A DNA stretch of 64,000 nucleotides from Clostridia bacterium (GCA_900756545.1 CAAEKO010000012.1:7261-71260); one strand, 5' to 3'. Shown: positions 43,630-51,538, numbered from the stretch's first letter. The notes: generated from the sequence alone by a model not told the origin. Numbers and translations are program-made.

Positions 43630-44912
43630 TTCGGATTCACCCTTTCCATTATCTTTGCACAATGATAATATATTTTTTCCGCATCAAGCGTTTTCATTTC
43701 CCGGTTTTCCATCAAAATTTCCCCATTTACCAGCACCGTTTCAATTTCCCCGCCATTTGCCGCATAGACAAGAGAAGATGCAATATTGTTGTAAGGCCGG
43801 AACTGGGGTTCGTTCAGATTCATTAAAACAAGATCGGCTTTCATCCCTTGCCGAATCTCTCCGATCTGCCCCGCAAGCCCCGCCGCTTTTGCCCCGTTCA
43901 CTGTTGCATACCGCAGAACGTCTTGTGTGCCGATAGCCAGCGGGTTATGGTTCAGTCCCTTATGCAGAAGCGCCGCGTAATTCATGTCGCCGAACATATT
44001 CAGCGTATTGTTGCTTGCCGCGCCGTCTGTACCGATAGTGATATTCACGCCCTTTTCCTGCATTTTCAGAAGAGGCGCCGCGCCGTTGGCAAGCTTTAAG
44101 TTGCTTTTAGGGTTTGTCGCCACTGTCACACCCTTCTGTGCCATGATTTCAACATCATGGTCGGTGGCGTATACACAATGAGCGGCTATAGTCGGATAAG
44201 CAAATAAACCGATTTTATCCATGAGCTCAATCGGCGTACACCCATATTGAGCCTGTACGTCCGCAACCTCTTTTGCGCTTTCCGACAAATGTATGTTTAA
44301 GCCAAGCCCATAGTTTTCCGCTTCCGCCATCACAATTTCCAGGTATTCCGGATCACAGCTATATGGCGCGTGAGGGCCTAACATAAACGTGACTCTTTCA
44401 TTTTCGTTGCCCAGATATGCGTCAAGATTTTCCCGAAGCCGCCGCCGGCCCCCCTCATCGTTCCCCTTGCCAACCAACCCCCGGGACAATACGGCCCGGA
44501 TACCGGCCTCGTCCACAGCCCGCTTGATAGCGGCAATATCAATATTCATATCAATGAAACAAGTCGTACCAGTCCGGAGCATTTCCAAGCATCCCAGCAA
44601 AGTACCCCAATACATGTCCTCCGGCTGAAGCCTGTCCTCCATAGGCAAAATGTGTCCGAATAACCAGTCGTCAAAAGCCATATCATCTGCCACATTGCGG
44701 AATAGGGACATGTAAGAATGGGTGTGGGCGTTAACCAGCCCGGGGATCACCAATCTACCCCGTCCGCCGATCACCCTGTCCGCCGTAAAGCCCTCCGGCC
44801 TCTGTCCTACGCCGCTGATTACCGCGCCGGTAATATAAACATCCGTGTCCTTTACAACAAAAGCGTTATTCTCCAGCAGCAATGCTTTCGTGTTCTGTAT
44901 TGCAATATTCAT
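43626..44912 (-). CDS. mtaD: 5-methylthioadenosine/S-adenosylhomocysteine deaminase
   Basis: A 428-residue amidohydrolase that deaminates adenosine-type nucleosides. The metal-binding HTHSYMSLFRN lies near residue 63, HAPYSCDPEYL near 182, NIHLSESAKEV near 209, and the catalytic TDGAASNNTLNMF near 295. These match the MtaD/DadD group; guanine deaminase and chlorohydrolase relatives are alternatives. The ATG at 44912 follows GGAG. It overlaps ahcY by four bases and follows a membrane-protein gene, suggesting a coupled route for recycling S-adenosylhomocysteine. Confidence 0.85.
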   Translation of the reverse strand: MNIAIQNTKALLLENNAFVVKDTDVYITGAVISGVGQRPEGFTADRVIGGRGRLVIPGLVNAHTHSYMSLFRNVADDMAFDDWLFGHILPMEDRLQPEDMYWGTLLGCLEMLRTGTTCFIDMNIDIAAIKRAVDEAGIRAVLSRGLVGKGNDEGGRRRLRENLDAYLGNENERVTFMLGPHAPYSCDPEYLEIVMAEAENYGLGLNIHLSESAKEVADVQAQYGCTPIELMDKIGLFAYPTIAAHCVYATDHDVEIMAQKGVTVATNPKSNLKLANGAAPLLKMQEKGVNITIGTDGAASNNTLNMFGDMNYAALLHKGLNHNPLAIGTQDVLRYATVNGAKAAGLAGQIGEIRQGMKADLVLMNLNEPQFRPYNNIASSLVYAANGGEIETVLVNGEILMENREMKTLDAEKIYYHCAKIMERVNPK

Positions 44913-45743
44913 TTATTTTCTCCTCTTTTTCTCTATTTCTGCTTTCGCTTCCTCAATTTCGGCTTTTGTTTTTAACTGCGGAATAAAGCTTCTGGCGAAA
45001 TTCCCCTTTCCACGGCCCTGAATATAAAAGGCGCCAATGGCAGAGAAAATCACCGCACCGATCAGATTAACCAGCAAGTCCTCCATCGTGTCCTGTAGGC
45101 CGACGTCCAGATATCCGCCCTCGACTACAGTTTCTGTCATTTCTCCGTCGACCTTCCCCCGGATCACAGTTTCCTCAATACCGGTCACCACAACCGGCAC
45201 ATTTTTCCCGGCAGGATTCAGCTCAACTGAGGAAATCGTCCGGCATATGGCGTCCTTCTGCATGTCCGTGCGGGTAAATGTGTCCATTGAATACTCAAAA
45301 AACTCCCACAAAACGCCGATTGTCATTGAAAAACAGAACGCCACAAAGGCCACAAAAGCCGGAGACATACTGATATGGAATCTGGGATGCTGGTTCAGAA
45401 TATCAATCATGGCGAAGCCGATGGCAGCCATCAAAAATCCATTGATCGTATGGAGCATCGTATCCCAATGCTTGAACACCACATAAAACCCCTGAATTTC
45501 CCCTAATATCTCCGCCGCAAAAATAAACAGCAGGATCACACTTTCCAGCACCGTTGGGAGCTTGATATTAAACCTTCTGTCCACAATAGCGGGAATCATA
45601 AACAATACCAACGTCAGTGCACAGGTGAACACATTATAATAATTTTTCCGGAATATCTCTAGAATCATGACGACAATGACCAGCAGGCGCAAAATGATAT
45701 ACAGCGCTACATACCGTTTACTCACTTTCCCTGTCATTTGCAT
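44913..45743 (-). CDS. Multi-pass membrane protein, YjdF/DUF2238-like
   Basis: A 276-residue membrane protein with about six helices in its N-terminal two thirds. Polar residues lie inside helices in a conserved-looking set: HWDTMLHTINGFLMA near 92, IGVLWEFFEYSMD near 140 and LQDTMEDLLVNLIGA near 215. This D...H...E...E...D pattern resembles the YjdF/DUF2238 family, whose role is unclear. A basic, lysine-rich tail ends the protein. The ATG at 45743 follows GGAGG. It lies one base before mtaD and could be in the same operon. Confidence 0.65.
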   Translation of the reverse strand: MQMTGKVSKRYVALYIILRLLVIVVMILEIFRKNYYNVFTCALTLVLFMIPAIVDRRFNIKLPTVLESVILLFIFAAEILGEIQGFYVVFKHWDTMLHTINGFLMAAIGFAMIDILNQHPRFHISMSPAFVAFVAFCFSMTIGVLWEFFEYSMDTFTRTDMQKDAICRTISSVELNPAGKNVPVVVTGIEETVIRGKVDGEMTETVVEGGYLDVGLQDTMEDLLVNLIGAVIFSAIGAFYIQGRGKGNFARSFIPQLKTKAEIEEAKAEIEKKRRK

Positions 45744-45783
45744 ATTGGTTCCCTCCTCTGATTCCGTTATTTTACCACAATAC

Positions 45784-45835
45784 GCAAAAAAAAGCGATAC
45801 CTTTTTCTAAAAAAACTTAGGTATCGCATTTTTTT
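45784..45835 (-). terminator. Terminator of the ferritin gene
   Basis: Arms GCGATACCT and AGGTATCGC around an A/T-rich loop, with T tracts on both sides. It also lies upstream of the membrane-protein gene. Confidence 0.85.
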
Positions 45836-45864
45836 AGTATATAGCAAAAAACATTTCTGCCCTG

Positions 45865-46374
45865 TTATAATACAAGCGACGGTGCTGTGTACACTCTCGC
45901 ACCCAGTTCGCTGTCCAGCATATACAATCCCTTAGCCTCGCTGCCGAACAGCTCCATTTTCTTGATCAGATTGTCAGCATTTGTTTCCTCTTCGCCCTGC
46001 TCCTTTACAAACCAATCCAAAAACTGCATCGTGCGGAAATCCTTCACGCCATAAGCGTGATCGTAAATATTGTTGATCAGGCTGGTTACATACTGCTCAT
46101 GCTCCATCCCCGCTTTCAGCGGATCCATGTTGGAGGCATAGGTCTTATCCGGCTTCGCAACCGCCTCCAGAGTTACCTTCTCCCCATTATTCTGTAAATA
46201 TTTCAAAAACAGCATAGCATGGTCGCGTTCTTCCTGCGCCTGCACCGTATACCAGTTTGCGAATCCGTCCAGCCCCTGCTCGGTATAGTAATTTGCGAAG
46301 TCCAGATACAGGTATGCGGAATATAACTCTTTATTAATTTGTTCATTCAATAATTCTGCAACTTTTTTATCCAT
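45865..46374 (-). CDS. ftnA: Ferritin, non-haem iron storage
   Basis: A 169-residue four-helix ferritin. The ferroxidase ligands are visible in NEQINKELYSAYLYLD near residue 10 (glutamate), QAQEERDHAMLFLKYL near 45 (glutamates and histidine), and in KEQGEEETNAD near 127. It oxidises ferrous iron and stores it inside a 24-mer shell, which protects anaerobes during oxygen exposure. The ATG at 46374 follows AAGGAGG at eight bases; an upstream in-frame ATG lies within the promoter region and is rejected. A palindrome abuts the promoter. Confidence 0.93.
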   Translation of the reverse strand: MDKKVAELLNEQINKELYSAYLYLDFANYYTEQGLDGFANWYTVQAQEERDHAMLFLKYLQNNGEKVTLEAVAKPDKTYASNMDPLKAGMEHEQYVTSLINNIYDHAYGVKDFRTMQFLDWFVKEQGEEETNADNLIKKMELFGSEAKGLYMLDSELGARVYTAPSLVL

Positions 46375-46405
46375 AATAAATACCTCCTTGTAAATTATAA
46401 TTTTA

Positions 46406-46434
46406 ATTATACCACGTTTGTTCAGCTTTTTCAA
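46406..46434 (-). promoter_or_regulatory. Promoter of the ferritin gene
   Basis: On the minus strand TTGAAA and TATAAT are separated by exactly 17 bases; leader about 25 bases. Confidence 0.8.
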
Positions 46435-46437
46435 TAG

Positions 46438-46462
46438 ATAATATACGCCAGTTGTATATTAT
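46438..46462. promoter_or_regulatory. Operator-like palindrome upstream of the ferritin -35
   Basis: Perfect nine-base arms ATAATATAC and GTATATTAT flank GCCAGTT. It lies four bases upstream of the ferritin -35 element. It does not match the PerR or Fur box. Confidence 0.6.
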
Positions 46463-46538
46463 TTAGATGTTTTTACCTGGAATTCGTCGTTTTCTATATG
46501 GAACTTATATAATTTGCTGATTTTTTTTCAAGTTCCTA

Positions 46539-46567
46539 TTGACTTTCTGGTCAATATCTATTAAAAT
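46539..46567 (+). promoter_or_regulatory. Promoter of candidate RNA 1
   Basis: TTGACT and TAAAAT are separated by exactly 17 bases on the plus strand, pointing into an ORF-poor region that ends in a terminator at 47014-47043. Confidence 0.75.
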
Positions 46568-46573
46568 TAACTT

Positions 46574-47043
46574 TGGGTATAAGTAAATTATGATGTACAC
46601 ATAACAGCGCTTATACTCTTCATACCGTCAGGTATGGAGGACAGTAGTGAATGAATGGTGATACTTTTCAGCACATATTAGGATTCATGGAAATCACACA
46701 TCCACATTTTTTAAAGGTTTGCTGCAATTTGCTGTAATTCTCCCACACAAACCGGAATTACACATGCAAACGTCCATTGGATTTATACTATGTCTGGGAA
46801 GAAAAATATGGAACGCATTTTTTCATCCGGCGAAGTTAAGAGCATATGCTGTTGAAGCCTGTTTACATAATTGCTGCAAGCAGCCTGGCTGCGGGGCATA
46901 AGGCGAGATGGCCCGGGCCGGTTTTCCTGCATGGTTCTTAATGGGATTTTTCCCGAAAAAGTGAGACGACATATATTCACCGGCTAGCCAAAGTTTTAAT
47001 TGATTAAAAAACGAAAAGCGGACAGGTAACTGTCCGCTTTTTT
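46574..47043 (+). ncRNA. Candidate structured non-coding RNA of about 470 nt
   Basis: Between the promoter at 46539-46567 and the terminator at 47014-47043 I find no convincing gene on either strand, yet the segment is more GC-rich than its flanks and full of short hairpins: CATACC/GGTATG with a GTCA loop (46621-46636), GCTG/CAGC (46873-46884), GGCC/GGCC around CG (46910-46919) and GGGA/TCCC (46943-46954). I see no match to tmRNA, RNase P RNA, SRP RNA or a riboswitch that I know. The family is unknown to me. Confidence 0.45.
47014..47043 (+). terminator. Terminator of candidate RNA 1
   Basis: Arms AAAAGCGGACAG and CTGTCCGCTTTT with a GTAA loop, followed by more T residues; there is no plus-strand gene that it could otherwise serve. 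Confidence 0.88.
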
Positions 47044-47064
47044 GTAGAAAAAATTCAAAACATA

Positions 47065-47093
47065 TTGACATTTGTCCGAAATTATTGTACAAT
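47065..47093 (+). promoter_or_regulatory. Promoter of candidate RNA 2
   Basis: TTGACA and TACAAT are separated by exactly 17 bases, one of the best promoters in the window, yet no plus-strand gene follows. Confidence 0.82.
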
Positions 47094-47099
47094 ATGTTT

Positions 47100-47205
47100 A
47101 CATTCACATATTGAAACAGTGTGGTCACCGTGCATCCGGAGCCACGCTCTGTTTCTTTATACTGTCCAAAAAAATACCGTTTTCAGATTGAAAACGGTAT
47201 TTTTA
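47100..47205 (+). ncRNA. Candidate small RNA of about 105 nt
   Basis: The predicted transcript starts near 47100, forms a 43-base hairpin at 47113-47155 (outer arms GAAACAG/CTGTTTC, inner GTGG/CCAC, apical CCG/CGG) and ends at the terminator hairpin at 47171-47204. It has no ribosome site or open frame. It lacks the SRP RNA core motif. It converges on the PHP gene and ends in that gene's terminator. Confidence 0.5.
47171..47204. terminator. Bidirectional terminator between candidate RNA 2 and the PHP gene
   Basis: Perfect fifteen-base arms AAAATACCGTTTTCA and TGAAAACGGTATTTT with a three-base loop, with T tracts on both strands. Confidence 0.9.
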
Positions 47206-47913
47206 TTATGTCTTTATTACATAAGGAAATATAATATTGCCGCCTACAACCAGCAGATAGTTCCGGCTTCTGAGCGCCAGCGCCACATCGCCAGAGGTTT
47301 TCAATACATTCGGCGTCAGGACGCCGGCCAGACCTTCATGGCCGTGGTGGTGATAGTCTGTTCCTGCACTTACAATAAAATCATGCTCCCGGGCATATTT
47401 CGCCGCTACAGCCACTCTGGAATTATGTCCCGGATGCACATTAAATGTTTCTATTCCGTCAAGGTATGCCGGGTCAGCCAGCGCCATTCCATTCCGAAAA
47501 GGATGGGCCTGCAGGAGCACCCTGTCTTCTCTCCGGAAATCTTTAGAAAACACAGCCAAATCCTTATCCAGATATTCGTAGGCCTCAGTCAGGAAATCCC
47601 GGTCAATTCCAAACAAAAGATAATCATTCACATTTTCCGCAAAACGGATTTCGCACCCGAGGATCACATGGATTCCCAGCTTCTCTCCAGCATCCGCCGC
47701 CAAATCAAAATCCGCCAAATACGCGTCAATACACTTCTTCTTATCGCCATAATACCGCATTCCGGAATAAAAATGGTTTGAAATCACTACACTGTTGTAT
47801 CCTAACCGGGCATAATTTTCTACCAGCTCTTCCGGGTAAATTTGACTGCACTCGCTTGCAGGCTTTGTATGGGCATGCAGCTCCGTTTTGAATGTATACT
47901 TTTCTAACTCCAT
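47206..47913 (-). CDS. PHP-domain phosphoesterase
   Basis: A 235-residue PHP-fold protein. Metal ligands are visible in ELHAHTKPASECS near residue 12, NHFYSGMRY near 45, and near the C-terminus in SAGTDYHHHGHEG. Single-domain PHP proteins of this size include nucleotide and histidinol phosphatases; the exact substrate is not clear. The ATG at 47913 follows AAGG. It is 62 bases downstream of the alpha-galactosidase gene and probably co-transcribed, ending at a strong terminator. Confidence 0.75.
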   Translation of the reverse strand: MELEKYTFKTELHAHTKPASECSQIYPEELVENYARLGYNSVVISNHFYSGMRYYGDKKKCIDAYLADFDLAADAGEKLGIHVILGCEIRFAENVNDYLLFGIDRDFLTEAYEYLDKDLAVFSKDFRREDRVLLQAHPFRNGMALADPAYLDGIETFNVHPGHNSRVAVAAKYAREHDFIVSAGTDYHHHGHEGLAGVLTPNVLKTSGDVALALRSRNYLLVVGGNIIFPYVIKT

Positions 47914-47975
47914 CGCAATACCTTCTTTGCTTTGATCTTCCCTATTGTATACAATTCTTCCCGGTTTGTCAAGCC

Positions 47976-49295
47976 TTATTCATATTTCGGAAGCCAGGCC
48001 CCGTGCGCGGCAATCAATTCATCGCAAAGGCTTACGATATCGTCAATCGACAGCTCCGCCGCAGTATGCGGTTCCAGCATAGCTGCCTGATAAATCTTAT
48101 CCTTTTTCTTTGTTACAGCTGCTTCGATAGCCAGCAGCTGGGCATTGATGTTTGTCACATTCATAGCCGCCAGTTGGGTCGGCAGCGCACCTACACGACA
48201 CGGTGTGATCCCGCTTCTGTCAACCAAACAAGGCACCTCGACGCAGGCCTCATCCGGCAGATTGGCAATCAAGCCGTTATTGATTACGTTGCCGCCGATC
48301 TTGTAAGGCACGCCTGTAACCATAGCCTCCATGATATGGGAAGCATACTCTCTGCTGCGCTTATGGGTCAATTCATCATTTAAAAGCGCCTTGCTCTGTT
48401 TTTCCCACTTTTCGATTTGATCAATACAGCGGCGCGGATATTCATCCAATGGAATGTTGTATTTTTCGATCAGCTCCGGATAGCGGTGCTTGATGAAAAA
48501 CGGGTTATACTCCGAATTATGTTCGCTGGATTCTGTACAATAATAGCCCAAACGGTTGATGTATTCAAAACGCACCATGTCGTTGTGCTTTTCAGTTTCA
48601 TTTTTCTTTTTGGCGCGTTTCCGTATCTCCGGATACAAGTCTTCCCCATTTTCGTCCTTGATCTCTAAAAGCCAGCCCATATGGTTGATTCCTGCGATTT
48701 TCTCTTCTACCTTACCCACATATTCCTTCATATCCAGGCGCTCAAGCAAGCCTTGGGTACAGCACTGAACACTGTGGCAAAGGCCGATCGTTTTAATATT
48801 GGTGAACCGCTGCATGTATCCGGTCAGCATAGCCATAGGATTGGTGTAGTTTAAGAACCATGCGCCGGGACACACCTCCTCCATGTCATCGGCAAATTCC
48901 TGCAAAACCGGAATCGTGCGCAAAGCTCGGAATATTCCCCCAATACCCAGCGTATCCGCAATCGTTTGCCGGAGGCCATATTTCTTAGGGATCTCAAAAT
49001 CGGTGATCGTACATGGATCATAACCGCCCACCTGAATAGCGTTGATAACGAACCGCGCATCCCTTAATGCGTCTTTTCGCTGGGATACGCCCAGGTATTT
49101 TTTGATCACCGCCCTGTTTTCATTACAGTTTCTGTTCAGTGTACAAATCAACTGGTAGGATTCATCCAGCCGTTTTTCATCAATGTCATAAAGTGCAATT
49201 TCAAATTCCTGCAGAGCAGGCGTCAGCAAGGTGTCGCCAAGTACGTTTTTTACAAAAACTGTACTTCCGGCACCCATAAACGTTATTTTGTTCAT
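47976..49295 (-). CDS. melA: Alpha-galactosidase, glycoside hydrolase family 4 (MelA-like)
   Basis: A 439-residue GH4 enzyme, a family that uses NAD and a divalent metal and works by an oxidation-elimination mechanism. The NAD motif ITFMGAGSTVFVKN opens the protein; NYTNPMAMLT near residue 150 and GLCHSVQCC near 173 provide metal and substrate contacts. Similarity to Escherichia coli MelA runs the whole length, including the C-terminal AAMLEPHTAAELSIDDI. I chose the ATG at 49295 behind GGGAG; one six bases upstream is possible. The divergent AraC gene suggests induction by alpha-galactosides. Confidence 0.92.
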   Translation of the reverse strand: MNKITFMGAGSTVFVKNVLGDTLLTPALQEFEIALYDIDEKRLDESYQLICTLNRNCNENRAVIKKYLGVSQRKDALRDARFVINAIQVGGYDPCTITDFEIPKKYGLRQTIADTLGIGGIFRALRTIPVLQEFADDMEEVCPGAWFLNYTNPMAMLTGYMQRFTNIKTIGLCHSVQCCTQGLLERLDMKEYVGKVEEKIAGINHMGWLLEIKDENGEDLYPEIRKRAKKKNETEKHNDMVRFEYINRLGYYCTESSEHNSEYNPFFIKHRYPELIEKYNIPLDEYPRRCIDQIEKWEKQSKALLNDELTHKRSREYASHIMEAMVTGVPYKIGGNVINNGLIANLPDEACVEVPCLVDRSGITPCRVGALPTQLAAMNVTNINAQLLAIEAAVTKKKDKIYQAAMLEPHTAAELSIDDIVSLCDELIAAHGAWLPKYE

Positions 49296-49357
49296 GGTCA
49301 TCCACTCCCTATTTCATATATTACAGTTATTTTAGCAAAATTAATACTGAAAAGGAA

Positions 49358-49387
49358 TTGAAAAATGTAACCTAAGCATGTTATAAT
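49358..49387 (+). promoter_or_regulatory. Promoter of the AraC gene at 49411
   Basis: TTGAAA and TATAAT are separated by 18 bases. A weak minus-strand promoter for melA (TAAAAT at 49329-49334 with a poor -35) lies beside it, typical of an activator-dependent promoter. Confidence 0.65.
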
Positions 49388-49397
49388 GTAACTTAAA
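49365..49397. promoter_or_regulatory. AraC operator candidate, direct repeat 21 bp apart
   Basis: ATGTAACCTAAG at 49365 and ATGTAACTTAAA at 49386 agree at ten of twelve positions and are spaced exactly 21 bp, two helical turns, the usual arrangement of AraC-family half-sites. They lie upstream of the melA promoter and overlap the AraC gene's own -10. Confidence 0.68.
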
Positions 49398-49410
49398 GGA
49401 GGTGGATATT

Positions 49411-50163
49411 ATGGAAATGAATATCCTGTTTCCGACTAAAAATTTTCAAGACCTGAATCCATTATTTATTGGCATGGAGGATTGTTCGCCCGGACATTCC
49501 TTTGGGCCGTCCATCCGGTCCTGCTATCTGATTCATTACATCCGCAGCGGCAAGGGAACATTTGAGACCGGCGGCAAAACGTATCAGCCGCAAAAAGGAG
49601 ATATTTTCATCATCCGTCCCGACCAGCTCACGACATATGCCGCAGATCATAAAGATCCGTGGAGCTATATCTGGGTTGGATTTAACGGCAGATTATCCGT
49701 CCGGCTGGATACGCTGGACTCCCCAGTTGTTTCTACAGACGGCGGCCTGTTCATTGATTTGATAAACGCTCATCAAGCCGGCGGCGTATCCGCAGAATTC
49801 ATCGCCTCCCGCCTGTTTATTCTGTACACACAGCTTTTTGAGCCTAAACGCTCTACCAATCAATATGTCCGCCAAATCGCAGACTATATTACTTACAACT
49901 ATATGAATGCTTTGTCAGTAGAACAAATCGCTAAGCTGATTAATCTGGACCGCCGGTACGCCTCCCGTCTTTTTAAGTCCGAATATGGGCGTACGATCAG
50001 CCAGTACATAATTGATTACCGTATGAAAAAAGCCAAGGAATTTCTCCGAAGCGGTTATTCTGTCAGTCAAACCGCCAAAATGGTGGGGTATGGAGACGCT
50101 TTTAATTTTTCGAAAATCTTTAAAAAAACGATTGGGCAAAGTCCGGTGAACTTTAAAGTGTAA
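49411..50163 (+). CDS. AraC family transcriptional regulator (beside melA)
   Basis: A 250-residue regulator with an N-terminal cupin domain (GKGTFETGGKTYQPQKGDIF near residue 47) and two helix-turn-helix motifs in the last 100 residues (SVEQIAKLINLDRRYASRLF near 168 and VSQTAKMVGYGDAFNFSKIF near 217). The ATG at 49411 follows AAAGGAGG at eight bases. It is divergent from melA, so it is the probable alpha-galactoside-responsive activator, and the direct repeat in its own promoter suggests autoregulation. Confidence 0.9.
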   Translation: MEMNILFPTKNFQDLNPLFIGMEDCSPGHSFGPSIRSCYLIHYIRSGKGTFETGGKTYQPQKGDIFIIRPDQLTTYAADHKDPWSYIWVGFNGRLSVRLDTLDSPVVSTDGGLFIDLINAHQAGGVSAEFIASRLFILYTQLFEPKRSTNQYVRQIADYITYNYMNALSVEQIAKLINLDRRYASRLFKSEYGRTISQYIIDYRMKKAKEFLRSGYSVSQTAKMVGYGDAFNFSKIFKKTIGQSPVNFKV

Positions 50164-50196
50164 AAAAATCCTGTCTGTATAGACAGGATTTTTTTA
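50162..50196. terminator. Bidirectional terminator between AraC and deacetylase genes
   Basis: Arms AAAAAAATCCTGTCT and AGACAGGATTTTTTT around a four-base loop, between convergent genes. Confidence 0.9.
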
Positions 50197-50213
50197 CACC
50201 CACTGGCGCCTTT

Positions 50214-51038
50214 TTATAAATCAATCGTCTGCCCCGCAGCGATTTTTACAGCTTTGCCATCAACGCCGATCCATACGTCAGCAGCCGACAGATTTTCCGC
50301 CCGCGTACAGTCAGCGTTAAACTGCAAATGCCTATAAGCTTCAACATAATTGTATATTTCAATATTTGTGGCATACCAAATGTCATCCCGGCCTCCGATT
50401 TTTGCTGCAAAATTCTCAATGACCTGCCAGTTGTCGTTTTGTTCAAATTCATAGCTGTGCCCCCACAGATAGAACAGACCACAGTTCTGCAGGTTGATAA
50501 ACTGCTCCGCCAGCTCCATCAGCCGCGGATTGTTATGATGGCAGGTAGCAGGCATCCGGAGCCAGTCCTCCGGAACGGCAAAATTTTCCGTAGAAACTAC
50601 CGTGCGGGAATAAGCAATTCCGGCAGCCTTTAATATTTCCACCACTGCATCGCTGTATGTCCCAAAAGGATACGCCATACCACGCACAACCCCGCCAAAC
50701 ATAGCCTCCAAACGCCGCCGGTCCTCCAGTACTTCCTGCAGAACTACCGGCCTAGGCAACTTTTCCAGCCAAGGATGCGTCAGAGTGTGGACAGCCACCT
50801 CATGCCCAGAATTCCGATAAAGTTCTCCCGCCTCTTTTTGTGTCAGGCGGCGATGGACCTGTCCTGCCGGAAATTGTGTCCCTTCCTCCGCAAACCGGCC
50901 GCTGTTTAGATTAAACGTACCCTTCAATCCGTATTTATCCATTATTCCAATCAGCCTGATATCCTGCTGTACGCCATCGTCATAACTCAGGGTCAGCGCT
51001 TTTTTCTTTCCGTCCTTGAAACGCATTTCAAAATTCAT
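50214..51038 (-). CDS. Polysaccharide deacetylase family protein
   Basis: A 274-residue NodB-homology protein. The catalytic aspartates are in LTLSYDDGVQQD near residue 17 and the metal histidines in VAVHTLTHPWLEKL near 77; RGMAYPFGTYSD near 120 and the C-terminal histidine in LWGHSYEFE near 195 complete the motif set. There is no signal peptide, so it may act on a soluble oligosaccharide inside the cell rather than on the wall. The ATG at 51038 follows GAGGGG. It is the last gene of a same-strand group with a zinc-ribbon membrane protein and pyrE. Confidence 0.82.
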   Translation of the reverse strand: MNFEMRFKDGKKKALTLSYDDGVQQDIRLIGIMDKYGLKGTFNLNSGRFAEEGTQFPAGQVHRRLTQKEAGELYRNSGHEVAVHTLTHPWLEKLPRPVVLQEVLEDRRRLEAMFGGVVRGMAYPFGTYSDAVVEILKAAGIAYSRTVVSTENFAVPEDWLRMPATCHHNNPRLMELAEQFINLQNCGLFYLWGHSYEFEQNDNWQVIENFAAKIGGRDDIWYATNIEIYNYVEAYRHLQFNADCTRAENLSAADVWIGVDGKAVKIAAGQTIDL

Positions 51039-51051
51039 CCGTATACCCCTC

Positions 51052-51471
51052 TCATACCTTTTTTATAAAATAATGCCCACATTTTGTACAGTGCAATTCA
51101 ATTTTTTTATGCGCAGCCGGTTTCGGAATCCGAAGCGTACTCTTACACTGCGGGCAAACAAAGTATTTATGCGTTTTATCCTTACGAATCATATCCCAAA
51201 GCTTTACCTTGCCGGACGCCCGGTCAAAAATTTGCAGGAATTTCTGTTCTTCCCGCTGACGCATGACAATATTTTTCGATAGCAGCCTGTACAGGATATA
51301 GACCAGCAAAAGTGTGTTAATGATACGCAGAACAGGAGAAAAAATAAACATCGTGAGTACGCCCAAAACCAGGTATACCACCGCCAAAAACTTTTCAAAA
51401 GCGTCAAATATCCCATACCGGCCAATCATAAACTGCTGAATTTTATAAATCATTTGCTGAAAAAAACCCAT
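51052..51471 (-). CDS. Small membrane protein with C-terminal zinc ribbon
   Basis: A 139-residue protein with two hydrophobic helices (about residues 26-44 and 46-65) and a C-terminal zinc ribbon formed by FVCPQCKSTLRIPK near 108 and LHCTKCGHYF near 128 (CxxC...CxxC). A basic, polar segment links them. I do not recognise a named function; proteins of this design are common in Clostridia. The ATG at 51471 follows AAAGGA. It is flanked by pyrE and the deacetylase on the same strand. Confidence 0.65.
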   Translation of the reverse strand: MGFFQQMIYKIQQFMIGRYGIFDAFEKFLAVVYLVLGVLTMFIFSPVLRIINTLLLVYILYRLLSKNIVMRQREEQKFLQIFDRASGKVKLWDMIRKDKTHKYFVCPQCKSTLRIPKPAAHKKIELHCTKCGHYFIKKV

Positions 51472-51538
51472 ACTTATTAGTCCTTTCTGGAATTCAAGAA
51501 GGCGTTAAAAACATCAGCCTTTAACTCTTCTGGTCATT

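Noticed and set aside
46438..46462. PerR box at the ferritin promoter
   Set aside because: The palindrome arms ATAATATAC differ from the PerR pattern TTATAAT and the spacer is too long.
46719..47128. Open frames of 60 and 101 codons on either strand inside candidate RNA 1
   Set aside because: No ribosome sites, unlikely compositions, and the minus-strand frame runs through a perfect terminator hairpin.
47113..47155. Candidate RNA 2 as the small SRP RNA
   Set aside because: The conserved GGAAGG...AGCA apical core of SRP RNA is absent and the hairpin is too short.
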